A DNA stretch of 64,000 bases. It comes from Streptomyces pactum (GTDB lineage Bacteria; Actinomycetota; Actinomycetes; Streptomycetales; Streptomycetaceae). How positions within the stretch are numbered: position 1 is the first letter of the stretch; every line of letters begins with the position of its first letter. Below the pieces are notes generated by a model. That model was not told the origin of the DNA, made no database searches, and saw only the letters and a list, made by a program, of their open reading frames with translations. The stretch covers positions 5,597,501 through 5,661,500 of the forward strand of contig NZ_CP019724.1 in assembly GCF_002005225.1 (NCBI RefSeq). Direction: 5' to 3'. Shown here piece by piece: positions 50,306-59,938 of the stretch. The position numbers and the translations under genes were made by a program.

Positions 50306-52408
50306 ATGCCAGCAGACCGGCCGGCCGAGCCACCCGCCGAGGACCTTTCCGAGGACCTGACCCGGCTCGCCGACCTGCACGGCGTCGCCACCTCCTACCG
50401 CCCGTCCCCGGACCGCACCGTCGCGGCCTCGGCCACCGCCGTCACCCTGGCACTGGCCGCTCTCGGTGTGGACACGGGCACGCCGCAGGCCGTCCGCGCC
50501 GCGCTCGCCGCCCGCGAGTGCGTGCTGCGCGAACGCCTGCTGCCGCCCACCGTGGTCGCCTGGAGCGGCGGCGCGCCACCGGCCGCCCTGACGGCGCTGC
50601 CCGAGGGCACCCGGCTGCGCGTCGACACCGAGCGGGGCGAGACCCGCGAGGGCGCCGGACAACTGCCGCCCGGCGTCCACCGGCTGACGGCCACCGCGCC
50701 CGACGGCCGGACCGCCCGGGCCCACCTGATCGTCGCCCCCGCCCGGCTGCCCGTCCCCGCGGGACGCTCCTACGGCCTCCTCGTCCAGCTCTACTCGCTC
50801 CTCTCCCGCCGCTCCTGGGGCATGGGCGACCTCGGCGACCTCGGCGAACTGGCCACCTGGGCCGGACGCGCCCTCGGCGCCGGGTTCGTCCAGGTCAACC
50901 CGCTGCACGCGGCCGTGCCCGGCGCCCCCGCCGACCCCTCCCCGTACCGGCCCTCCTCGCGCCGCTTCCCCGACCCCGTCCACCTGAGGATCGAGGACGT
51001 GCCCGAGTTCGCGTACGTCACCGACCACGAGCGCGCCCGGGCGCTGCGGGAACAGGGCGGACGGCTGCGCGAGGCCGTGCTGGGCGAGGACGCCCTGATC
51101 GACCGGGACGCCGTGTGGGAGCTCAAGCGCGAGGCCCTCGAACTGCTCCGCGAGGTCCCCCTCGGACCCGGCCGCCGTGCCGCCTACTGCGACTACCTCG
51201 CCGAACAGGGCACCGCCCTGGAGGACCACGCCACCTGGTGCGCGCTCGCCGAGGTCCACGGCTCCGACTGGCACCGCTGGCCCGAGGGCCTGCGCGATCC
51301 CCGCTCGGCCGACACCGAGCGGGCCCGCGGCGAGCTGATGGACCGCGTCGACTTCCACTCCCGCCTCACCTGGCTCACGGACACCCAGCTCACCGACGCC
51401 CAGCGCGCCGCCCGCGAGGCCGGCATGCCGGTCGGGATCGTGCACGACCTCGCCGTGGGCGTGCACCCGCGAGGCGCCGACTCCTGGGCGCAGCAGGAGT
51501 ACTTCGCCGCCGGCATGTCGGTGGGCGCGCCGCCGGACGCCTTCAACGCGCGGGGCCAGGACTGGGGCCTGCCGCCCTGGCGCCCCGACCGCCTGGCCGC
51601 CGGTGGCTACGCGCCGTTCCGGCGCCTGCTGCGGGGCCTGTTCCGCTACGCCGGAGCCCTGCGCATCGACCACGTCATGGGTCTGTTCCGGCTCTGGTGG
51701 GTCCCCGAGGGGCACCCGCCCACCGAGGGCACCTACGTCCGCTACGACGCCGAGGCGATGCTCGCCGTCCTCGTCCTGGAGGCCACCCGGGCCGGCGCCG
51801 TGGTGATCGGCGAGGACCTGGGCACCGTGGAGCCCGGCGTGCGCGAGGCGCTGCGCGAACGCGGGGTGCTCGGCACGTCGGTGCTGTGGTTCGAGCGCGA
51901 CTGGGCGGGCGACGGCCGCCCGCTGCCGCCCGAGCGGTGGCGCGCCGACTGCCTGGCCACCGCCACCACCCACGACCTGCCGCCCACCGCCGCCCGCCTC
52001 ACCGGCGAACACGTCGAACTGCGCGACCGCCTCGGCCTGCTCGCCCGCCCGCTGGAGGAGGAGCGGGCCGAAGCGGCGGCGGACATCGCGGAATGGCTGG
52101 ACGTACTGGCCCGGCTCGGCCTGCTGCACGGCACCGGCGGCGACACCGGCGCCCCCTCCGAGGAGGCCGGCATCCAGGCCGTCCACCGCTTCCTGCTGCG
52201 CACCCCCGCCCGCATGGCGGGCGTCTGGCTCCCGGACGCCGTCGGCGACCGCCGCCCGCAGAACCTGCCCGGCACCTGGGACCAGTACCCGAACTGGCGC
52301 CTGCCCGTCGCCGACGCCGAGGGCCGCCCCGTGACCCTGGAGGACCTGGCCGCCTCGCCCCGGCTGCACGCCCTGTTCGACGTCGTACGGGACCGCGCCG
52401 GCGACTGA
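50306..52408 (+). CDS. malQ: 4-alpha-glucanotransferase (amylomaltase, GH77)
   Basis: The 700-aa cytoplasmic enzyme transfers alpha-1,4-glucan segments between maltooligosaccharides. After an N-terminal beta-rich extension typical of actinobacterial MalQ it has LLVQLYSLLSRRSWGMGDLGDLGELATWAG and VNPLHAAVPGAPADPSPY. The nucleophile Asp is in ALRIDHVMGLFRLW, the acid/base Glu in VVIGEDLGTVEPGVREAL, and the transition-state Asp in TTHDLPPTAAR. The ATG has GAGGTCC upstream at ~8 nt. The length fits the long actinobacterial type. Confidence 0.92.
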   Translation: MPADRPAEPPAEDLSEDLTRLADLHGVATSYRPSPDRTVAASATAVTLALAALGVDTGTPQAVRAALAARECVLRERLLPPTVVAWSGGAPPAALTALPEGTRLRVDTERGETREGAGQLPPGVHRLTATAPDGRTARAHLIVAPARLPVPAGRSYGLLVQLYSLLSRRSWGMGDLGDLGELATWAGRALGAGFVQVNPLHAAVPGAPADPSPYRPSSRRFPDPVHLRIEDVPEFAYVTDHERARALREQGGRLREAVLGEDALIDRDAVWELKREALELLREVPLGPGRRAAYCDYLAEQGTALEDHATWCALAEVHGSDWHRWPEGLRDPRSADTERARGELMDRVDFHSRLTWLTDTQLTDAQRAAREAGMPVGIVHDLAVGVHPRGADSWAQQEYFAAGMSVGAPPDAFNARGQDWGLPPWRPDRLAAGGYAPFRRLLRGLFRYAGALRIDHVMGLFRLWWVPEGHPPTEGTYVRYDAEAMLAVLVLEATRAGAVVIGEDLGTVEPGVREALRERGVLGTSVLWFERDWAGDGRPLPPERWRADCLATATTHDLPPTAARLTGEHVELRDRLGLLARPLEEERAEAAADIAEWLDVLARLGLLHGTGGDTGAPSEEAGIQAVHRFLLRTPARMAGVWLPDAVGDRRPQNLPGTWDQYPNWRLPVADAEGRPVTLEDLAASPRLHALFDVVRDRAGD

Positions 52409-52502
52409 GCCGCCCGCCGGGAGGCCGCTCGCGGACCCCGTACGGCACCTCGTACGGCACCCCGGGCGCGCGGCCCTTCCGGCCGTTCGCTAACTTTGCA
52501 CC

Positions 52503-52784
52503 GTGGACAAGAAGAACGCCCTGCGCGCCGGCGCCCTGGCAGCCGGTACGACGCTGATGATGCTGCTCATGTCGTCCCCCGCGCTCGCGCTGACCCGCGA
52601 CGACGGCGACGACCCCGGTCCGGGCCTGAGCGTCGTCGAGACGCTGGGCCTCTACGTCGTGGCCCCGATCGCGCTGTTCGCGGTCATCGCGGTCCTGGTC
52701 ATGGTCCTGGACAGGTCCAAGGAGGAGCACCGCGTGACCTCCCGCAACATCAAGACCCGGCCCAAGGCCGACGCCAAGGCCTGA
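52503..52784 (+). CDS. small membrane protein, 93 aa
   Basis: The protein has an N-terminal signal/anchor (ALAAGTTLMMLLMSSPALAL). A short acidic loop (TRDDGDDPGPG) and a second membrane helix (GLYVVAPIALFAVIAVLVMVLD) follow, then a basic cytoplasmic tail (SKEEHRVTSRNIKTRPKADAKA). It starts at GTG 52503. The function is unknown; such two-helix proteins are common in streptomycetes and this one is probably monocistronic. A large hairpin follows at 52834-52906. Confidence 0.75.
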   Translation: MDKKNALRAGALAAGTTLMMLLMSSPALALTRDDGDDPGPGLSVVETLGLYVVAPIALFAVIAVLVMVLDRSKEEHRVTSRNIKTRPKADAKA

Positions 52785-52833
52785 CGGGTCGCAAGCCCGA
52801 CGGGTCCGACGCCCCGACGGCTCGCCTCAGCTT

Positions 52834-52906
52834 CACCGAGGGCGCCGGCCCCACCGCACGTACGCACGTCAGCGCGGGTACGTACGGGGGGCCGGCGCCC
52901 TCGGTG
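52834..52906. terminator. large hairpin between small membrane gene and marR, overlapping the marR 3' end
   Basis: A 19-bp perfect stem (caccgagggcgccggcccc with ggggccggcgccctcggtg) has a 35-nt loop. The right arm lies inside the last codons of the marR gene (encoding the APRAPAPRTYPR tail), so coding and terminator functions overlap on convergent genes. Confidence 0.7.
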
Positions 52907-53426
52907 CGTCCTGCGCCTGCTTCTCGGTCCCGGCGAGCAGGTCCCGCAGCAGGCCGGCCAGTTGGGCGGCCCGTTCGTCGTCGAGGGCGGACAGCGCCTC
53001 CGTCTGGGCGGCGAGGCCCGCGCCGACCGCCTCGTCGATCAGCTCCAGGCCCCGGTCGGTGAGCGTGACCTGCAGTCCCCGGCGGTCGTGCGGATCGGGG
53101 GAGCGGCGCAGCAGTCCCGCCCGTTCGAGTTTGTCGAGGCGGCCGGTCATGCCGCCGGTGGTGAGCATCAGCGTGGCCGAGAGCTGCCGCGGGGAGAGCG
53201 TGTAGGGCTCGCCGGAGCGGCGCAGAGTGGCCAGGGCGTCGAACTCCCCGCGGGAGATACCGAAACGCGCGTACGCCTTCTCCATCCGGTCGCCCATCGC
53301 GCGGGCGAGCCGGAAGACGCGGCCGAACACCTCCATGGCCGCCGTGTCCAGGTCGGGCCGCACCGCCGCCCACTGGTCGATGATCGCGTCGACGGGGTCC
53401 TTGCGCGGCTCGGGGCGTTCATTCAT
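52869..53426 (-). CDS. MarR-family transcriptional regulator
   Basis: The 185-aa protein has the MarR winged HTH (ISRGEFDALATLRRSGEPYT, SPRQLSATLMLTTGGMTGRLDKLERAGLLRRSPDPHDRRGLQVTLTDRG). N- and C-terminal dimer helices are present. It faces the EamA transporter gene across a shared promoter region with an inverted repeat, so it likely represses that transporter and itself in response to a small molecule. I chose the ATG of MNERPEP; upstream frame continuation lacks coding signs. Its last codons form one arm of a terminator hairpin. Confidence 0.88.
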   Translation of the reverse strand: MNERPEPRKDPVDAIIDQWAAVRPDLDTAAMEVFGRVFRLARAMGDRMEKAYARFGISRGEFDALATLRRSGEPYTLSPRQLSATLMLTTGGMTGRLDKLERAGLLRRSPDPHDRRGLQVTLTDRGLELIDEAVGAGLAAQTEALSALDDERAAQLAGLLRDLLAGTEKQAQDAPRAPAPRTYPR

Positions 53427-53461
53427 GGCACGAGTATCGAGACGGTTCCGCTCGGCCGCAA

Positions 53462-53504
53462 GAAAGTAGCTTGATGGAAACTTGCTTACAGCTAAGCTAC
53501 TTTC
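53462..53504. promoter_or_regulatory. inverted-repeat operator between marR and eamA genes
   Basis: The arms gaaagtagctt (53462-53472) and aagctactttc (53494-53504) form a perfect 11-bp inverted repeat with a 21-bp spacer. It is AT-rich, in the divergent control region, 35 bp from the marR start and 67 bp from the transporter start. Confidence 0.7.
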
Positions 53505-53570
53505 CACTGAGCTTCTGCTGGGCTTCTGCTGAGCTTCCGCTCCTCCCGTCTTCCGGAAAGGGGGCCCGCC

Positions 53571-54521
53571 ATGGCCGCCGGCCGCCCCGCCCTCATCGCG
53601 CTCACCGCCCTCGCCCCCGTCTCCTGGGGCACCACCTACGCCGTGACCACCGAGTTCCTGCCGGCCGACCGGCCCCTGTTCACCGGGCTGATGCGTGCAC
53701 TGCCCGCCGGTCTGCTGCTGCTCGCCCTCGCCCGGGTGCTGCCGCGCGGCGCCTGGTGGTGGAGGGCGGCGGTGCTGGGCGCGCTGAACATCGGGGCCTT
53801 CTTCCCGCTGCTGTTCCTCTCCGCGTACCGGCTGCCGGGCGGTATGGCCGCCGCGGTCGGCTCGGTCGGCCCGCTGTTCGTCGTCGGGCTCTCGGCGCTG
53901 CTGCTCGGGCAGCGGCCCACCACCCGGTCCGTGCTCACCGGCGTCGTCGCCGCGTTCGGGGTCAGCCTGGTGGTGCTGAGGGCGGCCGGGGCGCTGGACA
54001 CGCTCGGCGTGCTGGCGGCGCTCGCGTCCACCGCCTCCATGTCGGCCGGCACCGTCCTCACCAAGCGGTGGGGCCGCCCGGACGGCGTCGGCCCGCTCGC
54101 GCTCACCGGCTGGCAGCTCACCGCGGGCGGCCTGCTCATCGCGCCGCTCGCCCTCCTGGCCGAGGGGGCGCCGCCCGCGCTGGACGGCCCGGCGGTCGGC
54201 GGCTACCTCTACCTGGCGCTGGCCAACACGGCGGTGGCGTACTGGCTCTGGTTCCGCGGCATCGGCCGGCTCTCCGCGACCCAGGTCACCTTCCTCGGCC
54301 CGCTCTCGCCGCTGACCGCCGCCGTCGTCGGCTGGGCGGCGCTCGGCCAGGCGCTGACGCCGCTGCAACTGGTGGGCATGGCGCTGGCGTTCGGGGCGAC
54401 GGCGGCGGGCCAGCTCGCACCGCGCGCGGCGGCGGCCGAGCCTGCCCGATCTTTCGGTTCCGCTTCGAAGAACGGTCGAAAGGATGCGATGGACCTGACG
54501 GGTCCGGCGCTGCGACGGTAG
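53571..54521 (+). CDS. DMT-superfamily (EamA) transporter with fused downstream tail
   Basis: The 316-aa protein has ten membrane helices in two EamA repeats (LAPVSWGTTYAVTTEFLP and LASTASMSAGTVLTKRW starts). It exports small metabolites or drugs. It should end near QLAPRAAAAEP (~residue 292). Instead the frame runs on through ARSFGSASKNGRKDAMDLTGPALRR, reading into what was the start of a LysR gene (MDLTGPALRR). The fusion probably results from the deletion that destroyed that gene. It is divergent from marR with a shared operator. Confidence 0.8.
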   Translation: MAAGRPALIALTALAPVSWGTTYAVTTEFLPADRPLFTGLMRALPAGLLLLALARVLPRGAWWWRAAVLGALNIGAFFPLLFLSAYRLPGGMAAAVGSVGPLFVVGLSALLLGQRPTTRSVLTGVVAAFGVSLVVLRAAGALDTLGVLAALASTASMSAGTVLTKRWGRPDGVGPLALTGWQLTAGGLLIAPLALLAEGAPPALDGPAVGGYLYLALANTAVAYWLWFRGIGRLSATQVTFLGPLSPLTAAVVGWAALGQALTPLQLVGMALAFGATAAGQLAPRAAAAEPARSFGSASKNGRKDAMDLTGPALRR

Positions 54522-54872
54522 GCGCACCGTTCGCGGGCGACGCACCCCGGGATCGCGGTGCGGGTGCGGGTGCGGGTGCGGGAGGCCGAGGCGCAGGAGG
54601 CGTACGAGCTGCTGGCGGACGGTGCGGTGGACCTCGCGCTGTCGCTGGCCGCGCAGGCGCCGAGCGCCGTCGACCCGCGCTTCACCCGCGTCCCGCTCCT
54701 CGCCGACCCGCTGGACGTCGCGCTGCCCCGCGACCACCCACTGGCCCGCGCGGGTCGAGCCCCTGCGGGGGTGGTCGCCGAGCGTGCGCGGGGCTCGCCG
54801 CCGGCATCACCCGGGGGTGTTGGAGGACATGCGCGGGGCGCGGCGCTGCGCCCCTGCGGGGGTGGTCTTTGA
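54489..54872 (+). pseudogene. gutted LysR-family regulator pseudogene
   Basis: An ATG at 54489 with the usual LysR-type N-terminus MDLTGPALRR is followed at once by TAG. After it, in the same frame, comes the middle of a LysR effector domain: THPGIAVRVRVRVREAEA, EAYELLADGAVDLALSLAAQ, DPRFTRVPLLADPLDVALPRDHPLARA. The whole DNA-binding and linker region (about 100 residues) is missing, and the effector domain breaks off where GC-rich repeats begin. The hexamer gtgcgg is repeated four times near 54556-54581. So both an internal deletion and a 3' disruption have occurred. Confidence 0.8.
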
Positions 54873-54895
54873 GCGTGCGCGGGGCTCGTCGCCGA
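54759..54895. repeat. two 45-bp direct repeats 91 bp apart
   Basis: The segments from 54759 and 54850 both read gcccctgcgggggtggt, then four variable bases, then gagcgtgcgcggggctcg. They lie directly after the broken LysR sequence and before the 54-bp array. They may be fragments of a dispersed repeat that replaced the gene's 3' end. Confidence 0.55.
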
Positions 54896-54947
54896 GCCGC
54901 CCGGGCACGTCGCCGCAGGCGTACCCGACCGCGCCGAGGCCGACCGC

Positions 54948-55305
54948 CCCGTGGTACGGCGTCCGCGCGTGCGCCTTGGGAACGCCTCCGGGGCCGACTG
55001 CCCCGTGGTACGGCGTCCGCGCGTGCGCCTTGGGAACGCCTCCGGGGCCGACTGCCCCGTGGTACGGCGTCCGCGCGTGCGCCTTGGGAACGCCTCCGGG
55101 GCCGACTGCCCCGTGGTACGGCGTCCGCGCGTGCGCCTTGGGAACGCCTCCGGGGCCGACTGCCCCGTGGTACGGCGTCCGCGCGTGCGCCTTGGGAACG
55201 CCTCCGGGGCCGACTGCCCCGTGGTACGGCGTCCGCGCGTGCGCCTTGGGAACGCCTCCGAGGCCGACCGCCCCCTGGTACGGCGTCCGCGCGTACACCG
55301 CCGAA
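54948..55305. repeat. 54-bp tandem repeat array (six complete units plus a divergent seventh)
   Basis: The unit gtccgcgcgtgcgccttggg ... gggccgactgccccgtggta recurs exactly every 54 bp at 54961, 55015, 55069, 55123, 55177, 55231 and (diverging) 55285. Copies 1-5 are identical; the sixth has two transitions at its end. Because 54 is divisible by 3, each frame reads as an 18-residue repeat (for example PWYGVRACALGTPPGPTA), but there is no start signal. The last copy merges into the left arm of the terminator at 55306. There are no spacers, so it is not CRISPR. Confidence 0.9.
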
Positions 55306-55349
55306 CGCCTCCGGGGGCGCCCCGCACCGTGCGGGCGCCCCCGGAGGCG
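55306..55349. terminator. strong bidirectional terminator downstream of pepN
   Basis: A 17-bp perfect stem (cgcctccgggggcgccc with gggcgcccccggaggcg) encloses gcac/gtgc. It lies 18 bp after the pepN stop and marks the end of the 54-bp array. The repeat unit contains a copy of the left arm (gaacgcctccgggg), so the array probably grew from this hairpin. Confidence 0.8.
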
Positions 55350-55366
55350 TACTCGTGAGGTACGGG

Positions 55367-57949
55367 CTACTCGGCCGCCGCCGCGTCCGCCGCCTGCGCA
55401 CGCAGCGCGCGCTCGACGCCCGAGCGGGACTCCGAGACCAGTCGCCGCAGGGCCGCGTTCGGCTCGGCGGCGGCCAGCCAGGCGTCCGTGCGGTCCAGCG
55501 TCTCCTGGGACACCTGCACCGCCGGATACAGGCCGACCGCGATCTGCTGGGCCATCTCGTGCGAACGGGACTCCCAGACGCCCTTCAGCGCCTCGAAGTA
55601 CCGCTCCGTGTACGACGCCAGCAGCTCGCGCTGATCGGTCTGGACGAAGCCGGCGATGACCGCCTCCTGCACGGCGTTCGGCAGTTGGTCGGACTCCACG
55701 ACCGACTCCCAGGCCTCCGCCTTGGCCGCCTCGGTCGGGCGGGCGGCCCGCGCGGTGGCGGCGTGCCGCTCACCGGCTGCCGTCCTGTCCCGCTCGTACT
55801 CGCTCTGGATCTCCGAGCCGCCGAACCGGCCCACGGCCGCCAGCCGCTGCACGAACGCCCAGCGCAGCTCGGTGTCGACGGCCAGGCCCTCGATCGTCCG
55901 CGTGCCGTCCAGCAGCGCGTCCAGCAGGTCGAGCTGCTCCGGCGTCCTCGCCGTCGCCGCGAACGCGCGCGCCCACGCCAACTGGTGGTCGCTGCCCGCC
56001 TCGGCGGCCCGCAGATGGGCCAGCGTGGCCTCCGTCCAGCGGGTGAGCAGTGCCTCGCGGGCGGTCGGCGCGGCGTACTGGTCGATGGCCAGCTTCACCT
56101 GGCGGTGCAGCGACTGCACGACGCCGATGTCCGACTCCTTGCCGACGCCGGACAGGACCAGGGACAGGTAGTCCCGGGTCGGCAGCTCCGCGTCCCGGGT
56201 CATGTCCCAGGCGGAGGCCCAGCACAGCGCGCGCGGCAGCGACTCCGTGAAGTCGCCCAGGTGCTCGGTGACGACGGCCAGCGACCGCTCGTCCAGGCGG
56301 ACCTTGGCGTACGACAGGTCGTCGTCGTTGAGCAGCACGACCGCCGGGCGGCGCTTGCCGACGAGCTGCGGCACGGCCGTCAGCTCGCCGTCCACGTCCA
56401 GCTCGACCCGGTCGCCGCGCACCAGTTGGCCGCCCGCGTCCAGGTCGTAGGCGCCGATCGCGATGCGGTGCGGGCGCAGCGTCGGCTCGCCCTTGGCGCC
56501 CGCGGGGAGCGCCGGGGCCTCCTGGCGGATCGCGAACGACGTGATGACGCCGGCCCCGTTTTCGCCGTCTGTCTCGATCTCCGGGCGCAGCACGTTGATG
56601 CCGGCCGTCTCCAGCCACGCCTTCGACCACGTCTTCAGGTCGCGGCCGGAGGTCTCCTCCAGGGCGCCCAGCAGGTCGGACAGGCGGGTGTTGCCGAACG
56701 CGTGGCGCTTGAAGTAAGCCTGCACGCCCTGGAAGAACGCGTCCTGGCCGACGTACGCGACGAGCTGCTTGAGCACCGAGGCGCCCTTGGCGTACGTGAT
56801 GCCGTCGAAGTTGACGAGCACGTCGTCCAGGTCGCTGATGTCCGCCATGATCGGGTGCGTCGACGGGAGCTGGTCCTGCCGGTACGCCCAGGTCTTCATC
56901 TGGTTGGCGAACGTGGTCCACGAGTGCGGCCACTTCGAGCCGGGCGCGTCGGCCTGGCAGGCGGCCTCGGCATAGGTGGCGAACGACTCGTTCAGCCACA
57001 GGTCGTTCCACCACTCCATGGTGACCAGGTCGCCGAACCACATGTGCGCCAGCTCGTGCAGGATCGTCGCCGCCCGCACCTCGTACGCGGCGTCCGTCAC
57101 CTTCGAACGGAACACGTACTGGTCCCGGATGGTCACCGCGCCCGCGTTCTCCATCGCGCCCGCGTTGAACTCCGGCACGAAGAGCTGGTCGTACTTGGCG
57201 AAGGGGTACGGGTAGTCGAACTTCTCCTGGAACCACTCGAAGCCCTGCCGGGTCACCTCGAAGATGGCGTCCGAGTCCAGGTGCTCGGCGAGCGAGGGGC
57301 GGCAGTAGATGCCGAGCGGCACCGACTGGCCGTCCTTCTCGTACACGCTGTGCACCGAGTGGTACGGGCCGACGATCAGCGCCGTGATGTACGACGAGAT
57401 GCGCGGGGTCGGCTCGAAGACCCAGATGTTGTCCTGGGGCTTCGGGGTGGGCGAGTTGGAGATGACCGTCCAGCCCTCGGGCGCCTTCACGGTGAACTGG
57501 AAGGTCGCCTTGAGGTCCGGCTGCTCGAAGCTCGCGAAGACCCGGCGCGCGTCCGGCACCTCGAACTGGGTGTACAGGTACGCCTGGTCGTCGACCGGGT
57601 CGACGAACCGGTGCAGGCCCTCGCCGGTGTTGGTGTACGCGCAGTCGGCGGCCACGCGCAGGATGTTGCGGCCCGGCAGCAGCCCCGGCAGGGCGATGCG
57701 GGAGTCCTGGAACACCTCGGCGGCGTCGAGGGCGTCGCCGTTCAGCGTCACCTCGTGGACCGCCGGCGCGACCAGGTCGATGAAGGACTCGCCGCCGCCC
57801 TCGGCGACGTCGAAGCGCACCGTGGTCACGGACCGGTAGGTTCCGCCCTCCTGCGCGCCGGTGAGGTCGAGATCGATCTCGTACGAGTCAACGGTCAGCA
57901 GCGTCGCCCGCTGCCGCGCCTCTTCGCGAGTCAGGTTTGTGCCAGGCAC
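55367..57949 (-). CDS. pepN: aminopeptidase N (M1 metallopeptidase)
   Basis: The 860-aa cytoplasmic enzyme removes N-terminal amino acids. It has GAMENAGAVTIRD (exopeptidase motif), the zinc site HELAHMWFGDLVTMEWWNDLWLNESFA (HEXXH-x18-E) and the catalytic Tyr region after it. An ERAP1_C-type helical C-terminal domain follows (~530-850). The GTG start has GAGGAG at 8 nt upstream. It is monocistronic and followed by a terminator. Its length and motif order match the Streptomyces PepN. Confidence 0.95.
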   Translation of the reverse strand: MPGTNLTREEARQRATLLTVDSYEIDLDLTGAQEGGTYRSVTTVRFDVAEGGGESFIDLVAPAVHEVTLNGDALDAAEVFQDSRIALPGLLPGRNILRVAADCAYTNTGEGLHRFVDPVDDQAYLYTQFEVPDARRVFASFEQPDLKATFQFTVKAPEGWTVISNSPTPKPQDNIWVFEPTPRISSYITALIVGPYHSVHSVYEKDGQSVPLGIYCRPSLAEHLDSDAIFEVTRQGFEWFQEKFDYPYPFAKYDQLFVPEFNAGAMENAGAVTIRDQYVFRSKVTDAAYEVRAATILHELAHMWFGDLVTMEWWNDLWLNESFATYAEAACQADAPGSKWPHSWTTFANQMKTWAYRQDQLPSTHPIMADISDLDDVLVNFDGITYAKGASVLKQLVAYVGQDAFFQGVQAYFKRHAFGNTRLSDLLGALEETSGRDLKTWSKAWLETAGINVLRPEIETDGENGAGVITSFAIRQEAPALPAGAKGEPTLRPHRIAIGAYDLDAGGQLVRGDRVELDVDGELTAVPQLVGKRRPAVVLLNDDDLSYAKVRLDERSLAVVTEHLGDFTESLPRALCWASAWDMTRDAELPTRDYLSLVLSGVGKESDIGVVQSLHRQVKLAIDQYAAPTAREALLTRWTEATLAHLRAAEAGSDHQLAWARAFAATARTPEQLDLLDALLDGTRTIEGLAVDTELRWAFVQRLAAVGRFGGSEIQSEYERDRTAAGERHAATARAARPTEAAKAEAWESVVESDQLPNAVQEAVIAGFVQTDQRELLASYTERYFEALKGVWESRSHEMAQQIAVGLYPAVQVSQETLDRTDAWLAAAEPNAALRRLVSESRSGVERALRAQAADAAAAE

Positions 57950-58062
57950 GCGGTCATCTCCTCGTTATGTGTGGGTTGCGCCATCCTTCCACGTGGCGCG
58001 CACGGAACGCGATGTCCATTTCCCGCCGGTGGGCGGGCCGGGCGCGCGCGAGTCTGGAGGGC

Positions 58063-58557
58063 ATGGACAGTCACACCGCACGGCCCATCGGGCCGGTCGC
58101 GCTGTGCGAACTGCGCGCCGCCGACGACGCGGGCCGCGTGCCCGCCCCGTTCACCGACGACGAGGGCGGCGCGCCCCTGCGCTGCTGCCTGCGCCGCAGC
58201 CGCCCAGGCGAGCGGATCGCCCTGGTCTCCTACGCCCCGCTGCGCCGCTGGGCGGCCGAGACGGGCGCCGACCCGGGCGCGTACGACGAGCGGGGACCGG
58301 TCTTCGTCCACGCCGAGGAGTGCGCCGGACCGGACCGGGAAGGCCTCGCCTTCACCCAGGCCCACCGCGTCCTGCGCCGCTACTCCGCCGAGGGGCGCAT
58401 CCTGGGCGGGCGGCTGGTCGGGGGCGGCGACGGGGCCGGCGCGGCCGACGGCTTCGGCTCCGCCCTCCGGGAAGCGTTCGACGACCCGGCCGTGGCGTTC
58501 GTCCACGTCCGGGCCGTCGAGTACGGCTGCTTCCTCTACGAGGTCACCAGGGGCTAG
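58063..58557 (+). CDS. DUF1203-type protein
   Basis: The 164-aa protein has the pattern of the DUF1203 family: LRCCLRRSRPGERIALVSYAPL, YDERGPVFVHAEECAG, FTQAHRVLRRYSAEGRILGG, then VAFVHVRAVEYGCFLYEV. The Cys/His-containing segments suggest a metal or haem-like site, but the function is unknown. The ATG has GGAGGG at 2-6 nt, and the gene is convergent with asd. Confidence 0.75.
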   Translation: MDSHTARPIGPVALCELRAADDAGRVPAPFTDDEGGAPLRCCLRRSRPGERIALVSYAPLRRWAAETGADPGAYDERGPVFVHAEECAGPDREGLAFTQAHRVLRRYSAEGRILGGRLVGGGDGAGAADGFGSALREAFDDPAVAFVHVRAVEYGCFLYEVTRG

Positions 58558-58564
58558 CCGGGGC

Positions 58565-59938
<1,374 letters not shown>

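Noticed and set aside
54948..55305. CRISPR array
   Set aside because: The 54-bp units are directly adjacent without unique spacers, and no cas genes occur in the window.
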